This document shows positions 26,340-34,557 of a stretch of DNA of 64,000 nt, piece by piece. The first letter of the stretch is position 1, and each line of letters starts with the position of its first letter. This DNA comes from Deltaproteobacteria bacterium. Lineage in GTDB: Bacteria; Myxococcota; Kuafuiibacteriia; Kuafuiibacteriales; Kuafuiibacteriaceae. A model generated the notes under the pieces. The model searched no databases, was not told the DNA's origin, and worked only from the letters and a program-made list of their open reading frames with translations. The stretch is from assembly GCA_020632995.1 (NCBI GenBank), contig JACKEN010000001.1:2016001-2080000 (forward strand). Direction: 5' to 3'. The position numbers and the translations under genes were made by a program.

Positions 26340-28151
26340 GTGACGCAGCGAGGGAGCCACGACGGCCGCCTGGTAGGCGACCGCTACCGGGTAGAGGGGC
26401 TCATGGGTCGGGGATCCATGGGGGCCGTCTACCGCGCCCACCACGTCCTCACCGGCCGCGCGGTGGCCCTGAAGATCATCACCCACGGGGGCGCCTACTC
26501 CGAGCTCGCGGCGGCCCGCTTCAAGCGTGAGGTCAGCGTCCGGGCATTCGTGGGGCACGAGGGCATCGTGGAGGTGCTCGACGCGGGCCAGGAGCCCGAC
26601 GGCACCCTCTACCTGGCGATGGAGCTCCTGGAGGGCGAGACCTTCCAGGCCCGCTCGAGCCGGCCCGGCTTCACCGCCGCCTACGGCCTGCAGGTGGTGC
26701 GGGCGGTGCTCGAGCCCCTCGCCGCCGCCCACGAGCTGGGGGTGGTGCACCGGGACCTGAAGCCCGAGAACGTGTTCCTCCACCGGCGACCGCCGGCCAC
26801 GGGCGGAGATGGGGTCGAGGTGGTCAAGCTCCTCGACTTCGGCATCGCCCGGGATCCGCGCCAGCAGTCCGGCACCCGCACCGACGTGGGCCTCGGCACC
26901 CCGTACTACATGGCCCCCGAGCAGGCGACCAACGCCAAGGCGGTGACCCCCGCCTCCGACGTGTGGTCGGTGGGCGTGATCCTCTACTGGCTGCTCGCGG
27001 GCAGGCTGCCCTTCGCAGAGGACACCCCCTTCAACACCCTGGCCGCGGTGTGCGGCCGGCCGCACGCGCCGCTGCCCACCACCGGCGGCCCACGGACCCA
27101 GGCCCTGGTCGCCCTCACCGAGCGTTGCCTCAACAAGGAGCCCGAGCTCCGCCCGACGGACGCCGGGGCGCTGATCGCCGCGTTGGACGCGATCTTCGGT
27201 CCGCAGGCCAGCCTGCCGCCGCAGGACGCGCCGCCCCGCGGCGCGAGCATGAGCGGGCCATGGCCCCCCGCCCTTCCGGCGCGCACCCAGACCGCGGATC
27301 GGGAGGCGCGGATGGTCAGCGTCGCGGTGCCCCTCCCCGCGCCCGCCCGGCGCGGCGCGGGCGGGCTGGGCCTGGCCGCCGCGCTCCTCACAGCGGGGAC
27401 GCTCGGCCTGATCCTGTGGCTCGGGAGCGACCGGGAGCCATCGGCCCCGGAGGCGCGGACCGCAGCTGTGGAGCACGCAGGCGGCCTCTCTTCGGCGCCC
27501 GCGGAGCCCGCGGCCGACCCCGAGGGCCCGGGCGCCGATGCGGAGGGCCTTGAGGCGCCCCCCGACCGAGCCGTGCTCCGCCCTCGGCCCGACGCGGACG
27601 AAGCCAAGGGGCGCGGTATCGACGGCGCACCGAAGCCCGCGCGGAGCGCCGCGAACGCGGGCGACACCGGCCCCCGGAGGGCCGCCGCCGTCCGCTCGCC
27701 CACCGAAGCGCCCAGACACCGCGGCGCCGACGACGCCCTGAAGGGGAGCACCTCACCCGGGGTGGCCAACGCCGCACGAGGCGCCGCCGCACGCGGCACC
27801 GACACCGCCGCGGACGTCTCCCCCAAGGCCGCATCGAGCGTCGCCGCCTCGGACGGCGCCAGGGCCTCCCTCGGCGCAACCCCCGCCGCCGGCTCTGCGC
27901 CGGACCGCTCGGCCGACGCCGAGCCAGGGGGCCACGAGAGCGCCCCCTCGTCCTCGCCGAGCACGACCCCCGACGCGGGCCCCGCCTCCGCAAGGGAGCC
28001 TGCACCACCGCCCCCGAGCGCCCCGGACGCCGGCCCACCCGACGGGGCCGCGTCCCGGCCTCCGTCGACGCGCCCCGACGGAGGCGCTGCCGCCGCAAGA
28101 CGGCCTGCACCACCGCCCCCGAGCGCCCCGGATCCCTTCCTCACCTTCTGA
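26340..28151 (+). CDS. Ser/Thr protein kinase with membrane segment and long low-complexity tail
   Basis: Kinase of 603 residues. Catalytic domain about 15-285: GRGSMGAVYRAHH, lysine in VALKIITHG, HRDLKPENVF, DFGIARD and GTPYYMAPEQA, all key residues present. A single hydrophobic helix lies at about 345-362. The last 240 residues are Ala/Pro/Ser/Asp-rich with no recognised fold, and twice repeat a segment of the APPPPSAPD kind; this part is probably extracytoplasmic. The start is GTG at 26340 because the frame begins there just before the kinase domain. The beta-barrel gene starts 12 bases after its stop, which suggests the kinase and barrel are made together. Confidence 0.92.
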   Translation: MTQRGSHDGRLVGDRYRVEGLMGRGSMGAVYRAHHVLTGRAVALKIITHGGAYSELAAARFKREVSVRAFVGHEGIVEVLDAGQEPDGTLYLAMELLEGETFQARSSRPGFTAAYGLQVVRAVLEPLAAAHELGVVHRDLKPENVFLHRRPPATGGDGVEVVKLLDFGIARDPRQQSGTRTDVGLGTPYYMAPEQATNAKAVTPASDVWSVGVILYWLLAGRLPFAEDTPFNTLAAVCGRPHAPLPTTGGPRTQALVALTERCLNKEPELRPTDAGALIAALDAIFGPQASLPPQDAPPRGASMSGPWPPALPARTQTADREARMVSVAVPLPAPARRGAGGLGLAAALLTAGTLGLILWLGSDREPSAPEARTAAVEHAGGLSSAPAEPAADPEGPGADAEGLEAPPDRAVLRPRPDADEAKGRGIDGAPKPARSAANAGDTGPRRAAAVRSPTEAPRHRGADDALKGSTSPGVANAARGAAARGTDTAADVSPKAASSVAASDGARASLGATPAAGSAPDRSADAEPGGHESAPSSSPSTTPDAGPASAREPAPPPPSAPDAGPPDGAASRPPSTRPDGGAAAARRPAPPPPSAPDPFLTF

Positions 28152-28163
28152 CCCGGAGCCCCC

Positions 28164-29192
28164 ATGCGACGCCTCCTCCTCGCCCTCCTCCTGCTCCTGT
28201 CTCCCGGCCTGGCCGAGGCCTCCCCCTGGACCCTCGGGCGCGGTCAACTCCTCTTGCAGGGCAGCTTCGACTTCCAGGTCGCCGACTCGGAGTTCATCCA
28301 CGAGGGCGGCGAGCGCCGCTTCCCCCTCCGAGGCCGCTACACCGGCACCACCTTCACGGTAGGAGCCCGGGTGGGGGTGGCCGACAGCCTGGAGCTCGAG
28401 CTCTCCCTCCCGCTTCGGGTGGTGAGCTACACCTCGGACCCGGTGATCCTGGTGCCGTACTCGGGGGACGACCCCGCCGGCGCGCTCGCCCACTACCAGG
28501 CCAACCTGGTGGACTTCTCCCAGGCCTCGGTCGGGGTGGGGGACCTCCAGGTCGCGGGCCGCTACCAGCTCCTGCGCGGCCCGGTGGCCCTCGCCACCGA
28601 GCTGCGGGTGAAGGCCCCCACCGGCTACGAGGGGCCGCAGGGCACCTTCGGGCGCCAGCCGGAGACGGTGGAGGCCTTCGTCGAGCAACAGGCCGAGCTG
28701 GTGCGCCCGGACCGCGTGCGGGACGACGTGACCCTGGGCGACGCCCAGCTGGACCTCTCGGCCCAGCTCCTGTTGGGGGCCGCGTTCGCCACCGGCACCT
28801 TCCTGCGGGCCTCGGGCGGCTACAACCTGAGGCTGGGCGGGGCGGGGGACCAGGTGCTCGGCGACCTCCGGGTGGGTCAGGCCCTGGGGCAAGCCATCTT
28901 GCTCTACGCGGGCGGGCGCGTGGCCTACACCGTTCAGGCGGGCAAGAGCGTCGGGGTCTCGATCGCCGCGGTGGATCCGGGCCTCCCCGCCGCCGCCTAT
29001 GCAGGGGGCGCCAACACCCTGCCCTACGTCCGTCGGCTCGAGACCTCCGCCGTGGACGTCGGAGGCGGCTTCATCTGGCGGGTGGCCCCCCAGGTCGAGC
29101 TGAACGTGGGCTACAGCAGGACGGTGTGGGGCCGCTTCACCACCGCCACCCACAGCGCGTCGGTGGGCCTGGCGGTGCGCCGAGACATCTGA
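28164..29192 (+). CDS. predicted outer-membrane beta-barrel protein
   Basis: Exported protein of 342 residues with a clean signal peptide (LLLALLLLLSPGLAEAS). The mature part is made of alternating amphipathic beta strands (for example LELELSLPLRVVSY, VELNVGYSRTVWGRF) and ends in a short aromatic/basic strand, typical of an outer-membrane barrel of the transporter or phenol-degradation meta-pathway type. Substrate or role unknown. It follows the kinase gene by 12 bases. A perfect palindrome lies seven bases after its stop. Confidence 0.78.
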   Translation: MRRLLLALLLLLSPGLAEASPWTLGRGQLLLQGSFDFQVADSEFIHEGGERRFPLRGRYTGTTFTVGARVGVADSLELELSLPLRVVSYTSDPVILVPYSGDDPAGALAHYQANLVDFSQASVGVGDLQVAGRYQLLRGPVALATELRVKAPTGYEGPQGTFGRQPETVEAFVEQQAELVRPDRVRDDVTLGDAQLDLSAQLLLGAAFATGTFLRASGGYNLRLGGAGDQVLGDLRVGQALGQAILLYAGGRVAYTVQAGKSVGVSIAAVDPGLPAAAYAGGANTLPYVRRLETSAVDVGGGFIWRVAPQVELNVGYSRTVWGRFTTATHSASVGLAVRRDI

Positions 29193-29198
29193 CCCAAG

Positions 29199-29214
29199 CC
29201 CATTCATGAATGGG
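29199..29214. repeat. 16-bp perfect palindrome after the beta-barrel gene
   Basis: CCCATTCATGAATGGG reads the same on both strands with no spacer. The lack of a loop makes a terminator unlikely; a binding site for a dimeric regulator is more plausible. It lies about 425 bases upstream of the Roadblock/kinase operon. Confidence 0.55.
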
Positions 29215-29637
29215 GAGCCGGTCATCGGCTCCGTTCGAATCAGCCTGGTTCATCCCTACGCGGCCGGGCAGGTTGCGTTGACGCGAGCGCGCCTTTCACT
29301 CCTGGGATCGCTGTGCCACTTCGAGGCGAGTCCAAACGGCCCGCCAGAGATCCGCGGAGAATTCCTCCAACGCCCTGTCCGCGGGTGATCCCGCGCCGAT
29401 CGCCGCCTCGAGCCATCGAGGCATCAACCCCAGAAACGAGCCACAACGAGCAATTGTGCAATATCGATTTCGCGGAACCGCGCGCAATCCTCAGTGTTTC
29501 CTCAACCACCCCGTGGGCAGGTCGATTGGTCAGTCCGAGCCGGGACGACAGCCAAGCGCGACCCTCGGACCACGTGACCGACCGTCGAGCGGGGCAGACC
29601 TCGCGGCACGCACACGCTCAGGGAGGGCTCCGAGAAC
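29215..29637 (+). promoter_or_regulatory. 423-base intergenic region upstream of the Roadblock/kinase operon
   Basis: The longest gene-free stretch in the window. It is lower in GC than its surroundings, notably around 29440-29510, where ATTGTGCAAT and TTCGCGGAACCGCG give short dyads. Short open frames (for example from 29206) have no ribosome-binding site or recognisable protein features. It must contain the promoter of the operon starting at 29638; GGAGGG lies about ten bases before that start. No promoter can be named with confidence. Confidence 0.5.
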
Positions 29638-29955
29638 ATGAGCAACCTGTCTTTCCTCGCAAACTACCCCGAAGTCCGAAGCGCTGTGCTCGGGAGCCTC
29701 TCTGGGGCGGTCTATGAGGTCGTCAACGAGCCGGACGGCGAGGCCATCGCGGCGCTCGTCGGCTTCACCAGCACCCTCCTCGGAGACGCAGGCACCACCA
29801 TGGGCCTGGGTGAGCTCAGGAGGTTCCACATCAGCGGCCCCGAGGCGTCGCGGCTCGTGACGATCGTCCAGAGCAAGGCGCTGTCGCTGTCACTCGTCCC
29901 CAACAAGTCCGCCGCCGCCGTCGCCAAGCGGCTGGACGCAGACCTCAGGCGCTAG
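29638..29955 (+). CDS. Roadblock/LC7-domain protein (MglB-like), stand-alone
   Basis: Small protein of 105 residues that fits the Roadblock/LC7 fold: a first helix and strand (VLGSLSGAVYEVVNEPDGEA), a central helix (IAALVGFTSTLLGDAGTTMGL), and strand pairs GELRRFHISGPEASRLVTIV and ALSLSLVP, ending with a helix. Such proteins dimerise and regulate small GTPases or act as scaffolds; MglB of Myxococcus is the known example. No Ras-like GTPase is encoded in this window. First gene of a tight operon: the next start is ten bases after its stop. Confidence 0.8.
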   Translation: MSNLSFLANYPEVRSAVLGSLSGAVYEVVNEPDGEAIAALVGFTSTLLGDAGTTMGLGELRRFHISGPEASRLVTIVQSKALSLSLVPNKSAAAVAKRLDADLRR

Positions 29956-29965
29956 GTGAACAGTC

Positions 29966-30829
29966 ATGGAAGGCCTACTGCGTGGACTCACGGATCTTGC
30001 CGGCGTACGTGGTGCGTTCGTCATGGAGCTCTCTGGAGAGCTCCGCTACCACCAGGCACACGCCATCTACGACGAGGCGCTCCTCACCGAGGTCGGTCAG
30101 ACGTTGATCCAGGCCGTGGAGTCCCTCGAGCTCCAGCACGGTGACTGGACGAGCTTCGACGTCGAGTTCGCGGACGGTCGCGTCCTGGTCGGCCGCGCGG
30201 ATCGACTCCTCGTCGTGCTCCTCGCGGGCGAAGACCTGAACACGTCCTTCGCGAACGTGGCGATGCGGGTGGCCCTCGGAAAGATCAAGAAGGCCATCGC
30301 GAGCGGCGGCCTCGACGCCTCGGGTCTCTCCGTCGGCGCGAGCAGCGCTGCCCCCGTCATGTTCCCGCAGATGGGCCAGACTCAGCCGCCCCCCATGCCA
30401 CCTCCCTTGCCGCCACCGCTCCCCCACGCGATGTCGGGCAGCGCGGGCCTGGACAGCGCCATCGCCAACCTCTCGCTGAACAACTCCATCCTCGGCGCAT
30501 CGGGGCTGGGCGCCGGCTCCGGGCTCACCTGGACGGGCTCGAACCCGAACGCCTCCGGGATGTTCGGGACGTCGGGGCTCGGAGGTTCCGGCGTGGCGGT
30601 GGCGGACTCTCAGAGCAACGATGCCCTGACGCGATGCTCGAGGGCGCTCGCGCGCGCCGTGGGCCCGATGGCGAAGGTGTTCGTCAAGGAGGGCGTCCGA
30701 CGCATCGCGCAAGGCGCGCCGTTCACTCTCCGCATGCTCCCGGCGCTCGTCGCCGACCTCGAGCAGCAGATCTCGGACACCGACGATCGGAACGAGTTCC
30801 GGAAGTCGGCGCTCCAGAGCGGTAAGTAG
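29966..30829 (+). CDS. Roadblock-like protein with Pro/Gly linker and C-terminal helical domain
   Basis: A 287-residue cytoplasmic protein. Residues 1-110 look like a second Roadblock/LC7 domain (GVRGAFVMELSGELRYHQAH, DGRVLVGRADRLLVVLLAGED, then a helix). Residues about 125-215 are low complexity, with a proline run around 131-150 and Gly/Ser/Asn repeats (SILGASGLGAGSGL). Residues about 220-287 form a helical domain (RCSRALARAVGPMAKVFVKE, ...LEQQISDTDDRNEFRKSAL) that resembles small tail domains found on other bacterial kinase- and FHA-linked proteins. The ATG at 29966 has AGGTG seven bases upstream. Confidence 0.75.
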   Translation: MEGLLRGLTDLAGVRGAFVMELSGELRYHQAHAIYDEALLTEVGQTLIQAVESLELQHGDWTSFDVEFADGRVLVGRADRLLVVLLAGEDLNTSFANVAMRVALGKIKKAIASGGLDASGLSVGASSAAPVMFPQMGQTQPPPMPPPLPPPLPHAMSGSAGLDSAIANLSLNNSILGASGLGAGSGLTWTGSNPNASGMFGTSGLGGSGVAVADSQSNDALTRCSRALARAVGPMAKVFVKEGVRRIAQGAPFTLRMLPALVADLEQQISDTDDRNEFRKSALQSGK

Positions 30830-30870
30830 CCACACGGCCAAGCGCCGGGGACGGCGCAGGAGAATGACCC

Positions 30871-31782
30871 ATGCTGACGGCAATTCGAAAGAAGCTCGGC
30901 CTCAAGGTGTCCCTGACACTGGCGCTCGTGATGTTGGTGCTGACCGCGGTGGTGGCGACCTACATCACCTTCGATCAGACCGCGACCCTGGAGCAAAGCA
31001 TCCTGAAGAAGGCGCAGCTGGCCGCCAACCTCGGCGCTCAGAGCTACGGCGCCGTGCTCGAACAGGCGGCTGACAACGGCCTGCTCACCATCTCGGACGT
31101 GTTCGACACCAACTATCAGGTCGTGCCCGGTTGGGACTGGGGCCAGAACCCCAAGTATCACACCAAGTACGACGTGGTGACGGACAACGCGACGATCGTC
31201 GTCCTCGACAAGTTCCTCGACGACAAGGACTTCATCTACGCCATCGGCGCCGACCGGAACGGATACGTCCCCACCCACAACAGCATCTTCAACCAGCCGC
31301 TGACCGGCAACGCTACCGAAGACCTGGCGAACAGCCGGAGCAAGCGCATCTTCAAGGACCCGGTGGCCCTCGCCATCACCAAGAGCACCGAGGACGGGTT
31401 CCAGCAGGTGTACAAGCGGGACACCGGGGAGGTCATGTGGGACGTCTCATCCCCCATCATGGTCAAGGGCAAGCCGTGGGGTCACTTCCGGCTGGGGGTC
31501 TCGCTGCACAACATCGAGGCGGCCAAGGCCCACCTCGGCATGTCGCTGTTCGGCTTGTTCACTGCCTTTGCCGCGGTGGTGGTGGGTACCATCATGGTGC
31601 TCATTCGCCGCGCCATCCGACCGGTCGAGATCCTCACCGCGGCGGCAGACAACATCAGCATGGGCGAGGGCCTGGACGAGCCCCTCAAGCCCGAGACCAT
31701 CGACGAGATCGGTGTGCTCACGAAGTCCGTCGACCGGCTGCGCCTCTCCATGAGGTCGGCCATGCAGCGCCTCGGCGAGTGA
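30871..31782 (+). CDS. membrane receptor with extracytoplasmic Cache-like domain and HAMP, no output domain
   Basis: A 303-residue sensor. Transmembrane helix 1 at about 12-35, an extracytoplasmic domain at about 36-205, helix 2 at about 220-245, and a HAMP domain to about 300 (RRAIRPVEILTAAADNIS, IDEIGVLTKSVDRLR). The sensing domain has the Cache-type motif DRNGYVPTHNSIFNQPLTGN followed by SRSKRIFKDPVAL seen in chemoreceptors. The protein stops right after HAMP: there is no methyl-accepting, kinase or cyclase domain. It must therefore signal through a partner, most likely another product of this operon (inference). AGGAG precedes the ATG by eight bases. Confidence 0.88.
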   Translation: MLTAIRKKLGLKVSLTLALVMLVLTAVVATYITFDQTATLEQSILKKAQLAANLGAQSYGAVLEQAADNGLLTISDVFDTNYQVVPGWDWGQNPKYHTKYDVVTDNATIVVLDKFLDDKDFIYAIGADRNGYVPTHNSIFNQPLTGNATEDLANSRSKRIFKDPVALAITKSTEDGFQQVYKRDTGEVMWDVSSPIMVKGKPWGHFRLGVSLHNIEAAKAHLGMSLFGLFTAFAAVVVGTIMVLIRRAIRPVEILTAAADNISMGEGLDEPLKPETIDEIGVLTKSVDRLRLSMRSAMQRLGE

Positions 31783-31800
31783 AGGGCAAGGAGAACAGCC

Positions 31801-32448
31801 ATGCAGACCAGACTCATCGGAATCGCGACCTTGACCCTCAGCCTGCTGGGCTTCGCCTCGGAGGGCCTCGCGCAGCGGCGGCCTTCCCGCCCGCCGCCCG
31901 GCGTCACCGTGGAGGCGGACGGCAGCCTGTCGCTGGGCAGCCGTGAGAAGCAGTACCTCGACCTCGCCGTGCGGTGTGGAGATCAGGTGCGTGCGGTGGT
32001 CGAGCGCTGGCTCGACTCCAAGGAGATCACCGCGGAGCAGCTCTGGGCCCAGCTGTACTTCCCGATCGCCAAGACCAACCCGCCGAAGTTCGAGACCCCA
32101 TGGCTCGCCTACGCCGAGCGCGACATGCAGCCAATCCTGGACGCGTGCGTCGCCACAGACACGTCGCTGCTCTTCGTGATCTTCGTGGACACGAACGGCT
32201 ACCTGCCGGTCCACAACCCGAAGTACCGCCAGAAGACGACCGGCAACGCGGCCGAAGATCTCAGCCGCAACCGCACCCGGCGGATCTTCAACGACCAGGT
32301 GGGCCTCGCGGCGGCCCGCAACACGGAGCCGTTCCTCGCCCAGACCTACATGCGCGACAACGGCGAGACCTTCGCCGACCTGTCGGTCCCGGTGATGGTC
32401 AAGGGCGTCCACTTCGGCGCCATCCGCGTTGGCTATCCGATCAAGTAG
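31801..32448 (+). CDS. secreted stand-alone Cache-like sensor protein
   Basis: Exported protein of 215 residues with a signal peptide (cut near GLAQRRP). The rest aligns by eye with the extracytoplasmic domain of the preceding receptor: VDTNGYLPVHNPKYRQKTTG, then NRTRRIFNDQVGL, and a shared ending VPVMVKGVHFGAIRVGY versus SPIMVKGKPWGHFRLGV. It has no membrane helix after the signal peptide, so it should be free in the periplasm. It may bind the same ligand and present it to, or pair with, the membrane receptor. AAGGAG lies eight bases before its ATG and 18 bases separate it from the receptor gene. Confidence 0.82.
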   Translation: MQTRLIGIATLTLSLLGFASEGLAQRRPSRPPPGVTVEADGSLSLGSREKQYLDLAVRCGDQVRAVVERWLDSKEITAEQLWAQLYFPIAKTNPPKFETPWLAYAERDMQPILDACVATDTSLLFVIFVDTNGYLPVHNPKYRQKTTGNAAEDLSRNRTRRIFNDQVGLAAARNTEPFLAQTYMRDNGETFADLSVPVMVKGVHFGAIRVGYPIK

Positions 32449-32511
32449 CGCCAGGAGCCGAGCCCACCCAGCTGTCTGTGACGGCACCGAGAGTCCACGA
32501 GGGGTCCCGCG

Positions 32512-34557
32512 ATGAGCCTCGATACGCTGTTCGAACACATCGATGGCGTCCTTGGCGCGACGGTGGCGAACACCTCCGGCGAGCTCTGCGAGAGCCTGGG
32601 CGGTGCATCGGGGGCAGACCTGGCCTCCGTCTCCTGGGTCCTCACCGCGTCGCTCGGGCGCGTCGGGCTGGCGCTGGGCCTCGGCAGCTTCCGCAGCGTG
32701 GTGTCCCACGCTCCGCGGAGCGCCCTCGTCGCCGCCGCCAAGGCTCCCGTGATCATCGCGGCGGAGCTGCGCAGCGATGCCCAAGCATCGGCTGTGCTCC
32801 AGCGCATCATGAGCAGCCGGTGGGTCTCGGTGGGCCACCGCATCGTCCTGGTCGAGCTCGAGGCCGGCCCCAAGGCCGTCCGCCTCGAGCGCGAGATCCC
32901 GGCGAAGGCCCCGCCCGCCCCGCGCAGCGACCCGCGTGACGACGCCCGAGAGGCGCGCCGCCGCCTGCGGCGAGCCCTCGCCAGCGGCCAGATCGGTGAT
33001 GCGCAGGCGGCGACCGCGCGCCTCGAGCGGGCGCTCGAGGCCCTGCACGAGCCCACCGCGAACCTCCTCGACCCGGCGATGCTCGATCGGATCATCGAAG
33101 GCGTGGGCGCGCTCCTGACCGGCGACCCGCGGCGGGCCATGAACACGCTGGGCCCCCTGGGTTCGGGCCCATTGGACCTCCGCTGGGCGGCTCAGGTCCT
33201 CGCGACCAAGGCAGGGCTGGCGTGCGGCGAGCTCGAGCAGGCCAGCACGAGCGGGGCTGCGGCGTGCGCGGTCTCGGCGGAGCTCGACCCATGGTGCCGC
33301 GGGACGGCGAAGCGCGAGCACGGCCTCGTGCTCATGCGGCAGAACTTCCTGGCCGCCGGTCGGCGGCTCCTCGACGAGGCGCGGATGTCCTTCGCCGAGG
33401 TCGACGACAACGCAGGGCTCGCCAGCTGCTGGCTGGGCCAGGCGGCCAGCATCGCCGCCCTGGCCCGTCAGGAGCGAATCCACGTCTACGCGGCGCAGGA
33501 GGCGGCCGAGAAGGCGGCAGAGCTCGCCCCCGACGACGCCAACGTCGCCGTCCTGCGCGCCAAGCTCGAGCTGCGCCTCGGTTCGCTCGAGACCGCACAG
33601 CGCCTGCTCGTCCGCTTCACACGAACGGAGCCCATCCCGATCGCGGTCGAGCGAGAGCTCGCCCTGGTCAAGGCGGTCCGCGATCACGAGGTGCCTCATG
33701 CCCTCGCGGTCGAGCTGAGCTGGTTGCAGGACAGCCTGCCCAGCCAGGAGACCGTCGATGCCCTCCGGCTCCTCGAGAGCGAGGCCCCGGGCTTCGCGCT
33801 GGTCCGGGAGGCCCTGGCGTGGAAGCTGCTCGGCCTCGGGGAGTATCGGGCCTCGGCTCGGCTCTTCAAGGAGCTCTCCGACCAAACGGATCTCGCCCCG
33901 GACCTCCAGGCCCGCGTGCGCCTGGGGCTGGGGTGCATCACCGGCTCGGGAGCGAGCGGGCTGATCAGCACCAACGACATCGTCCAGGGGGAGTCTCTCT
34001 CGGCCGACGTGGACCTCTTCGTGGAGGTGACCGAGGTCGGAGCGGAGCTGCAGGCTCCGAGCAAGGCAGTGTTCAGCGGTGAGCTGCACCTCTTCGCCGT
34101 CCCGGACGTGCTCGAGTTCCTGCGGACCCAGCGTCGGACCGGCACGCTCTTCCTGAGCTCCCGCCAGGGCACCGGCGTGGTCCACCTCAGCAGCGGCTTC
34201 CTCGCGGGCGCGAGCACGTCGAGGTCGCGGGGCCTCGGCGAGATCCTGACCGAGCGCGGGCTCGTCACCGAGGCGGCGCTCGAGCCGTTCCTTCGGGAGC
34301 CCCACGAGTGCGCCCCCCACGTCCTGGGCGCAAGGCTGGTGTCCCAAGGCCTCGTCGAAGCCGAAGGCATGCGCGGCGCGCTGACCCGGCAGATCCACGA
34401 GGCGCTTCGAGATCTGGTCGGGTGGTCGGCCGAGGGACAGTTCGCGTTCAACTCCGACGTGGTGATCGAGGAGCTCAACGCGGACGTCGCGCTGGTCCTC
34501 GACCTCCAACACACGCTGCTCGAGGTCTTCAAGGAGCTCGACGAGGAGGGTTGCTGA
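32512..34557 (+). CDS. Roadblock-like / TPR / PATAN (DUF4388) signalling protein
   Basis: Cytoplasmic protein of 681 residues. Residues 1-125 resemble a Roadblock domain (GVLGATVANTSGELCESLGG, HRIVLVELEAGP). Residues about 140-470 are TPR-like helical pairs (for example EHGLVLMRQNFLAAGRRLLD). Residues about 515-675 are a PATAN/DUF4388 domain: FSGELHLFAVPDVLEFLRTQ, RRTGTLFLSSRQGTGVVHLS, LGEILTERGLVTEAAL and GQFAFNSD. PATAN domains are known as protein-interaction modules in bacterial signalling. Together with the two other Roadblock proteins it looks like the scaffold of the operon. GAGGGG lies seven bases before the ATG. Confidence 0.85.
   Translation: MSLDTLFEHIDGVLGATVANTSGELCESLGGASGADLASVSWVLTASLGRVGLALGLGSFRSVVSHAPRSALVAAAKAPVIIAAELRSDAQASAVLQRIMSSRWVSVGHRIVLVELEAGPKAVRLEREIPAKAPPAPRSDPRDDAREARRRLRRALASGQIGDAQAATARLERALEALHEPTANLLDPAMLDRIIEGVGALLTGDPRRAMNTLGPLGSGPLDLRWAAQVLATKAGLACGELEQASTSGAAACAVSAELDPWCRGTAKREHGLVLMRQNFLAAGRRLLDEARMSFAEVDDNAGLASCWLGQAASIAALARQERIHVYAAQEAAEKAAELAPDDANVAVLRAKLELRLGSLETAQRLLVRFTRTEPIPIAVERELALVKAVRDHEVPHALAVELSWLQDSLPSQETVDALRLLESEAPGFALVREALAWKLLGLGEYRASARLFKELSDQTDLAPDLQARVRLGLGCITGSGASGLISTNDIVQGESLSADVDLFVEVTEVGAELQAPSKAVFSGELHLFAVPDVLEFLRTQRRTGTLFLSSRQGTGVVHLSSGFLAGASTSRSRGLGEILTERGLVTEAALEPFLREPHECAPHVLGARLVSQGLVEAEGMRGALTRQIHEALRDLVGWSAEGQFAFNSDVVIEELNADVALVLDLQHTLLEVFKELDEEGC

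Noticed and set aside
29206..29388. 60-codon open frame after the beta-barrel gene
   Set aside because: Begins inside the 16-bp palindrome, has no ribosome-binding site and no recognisable protein feature.
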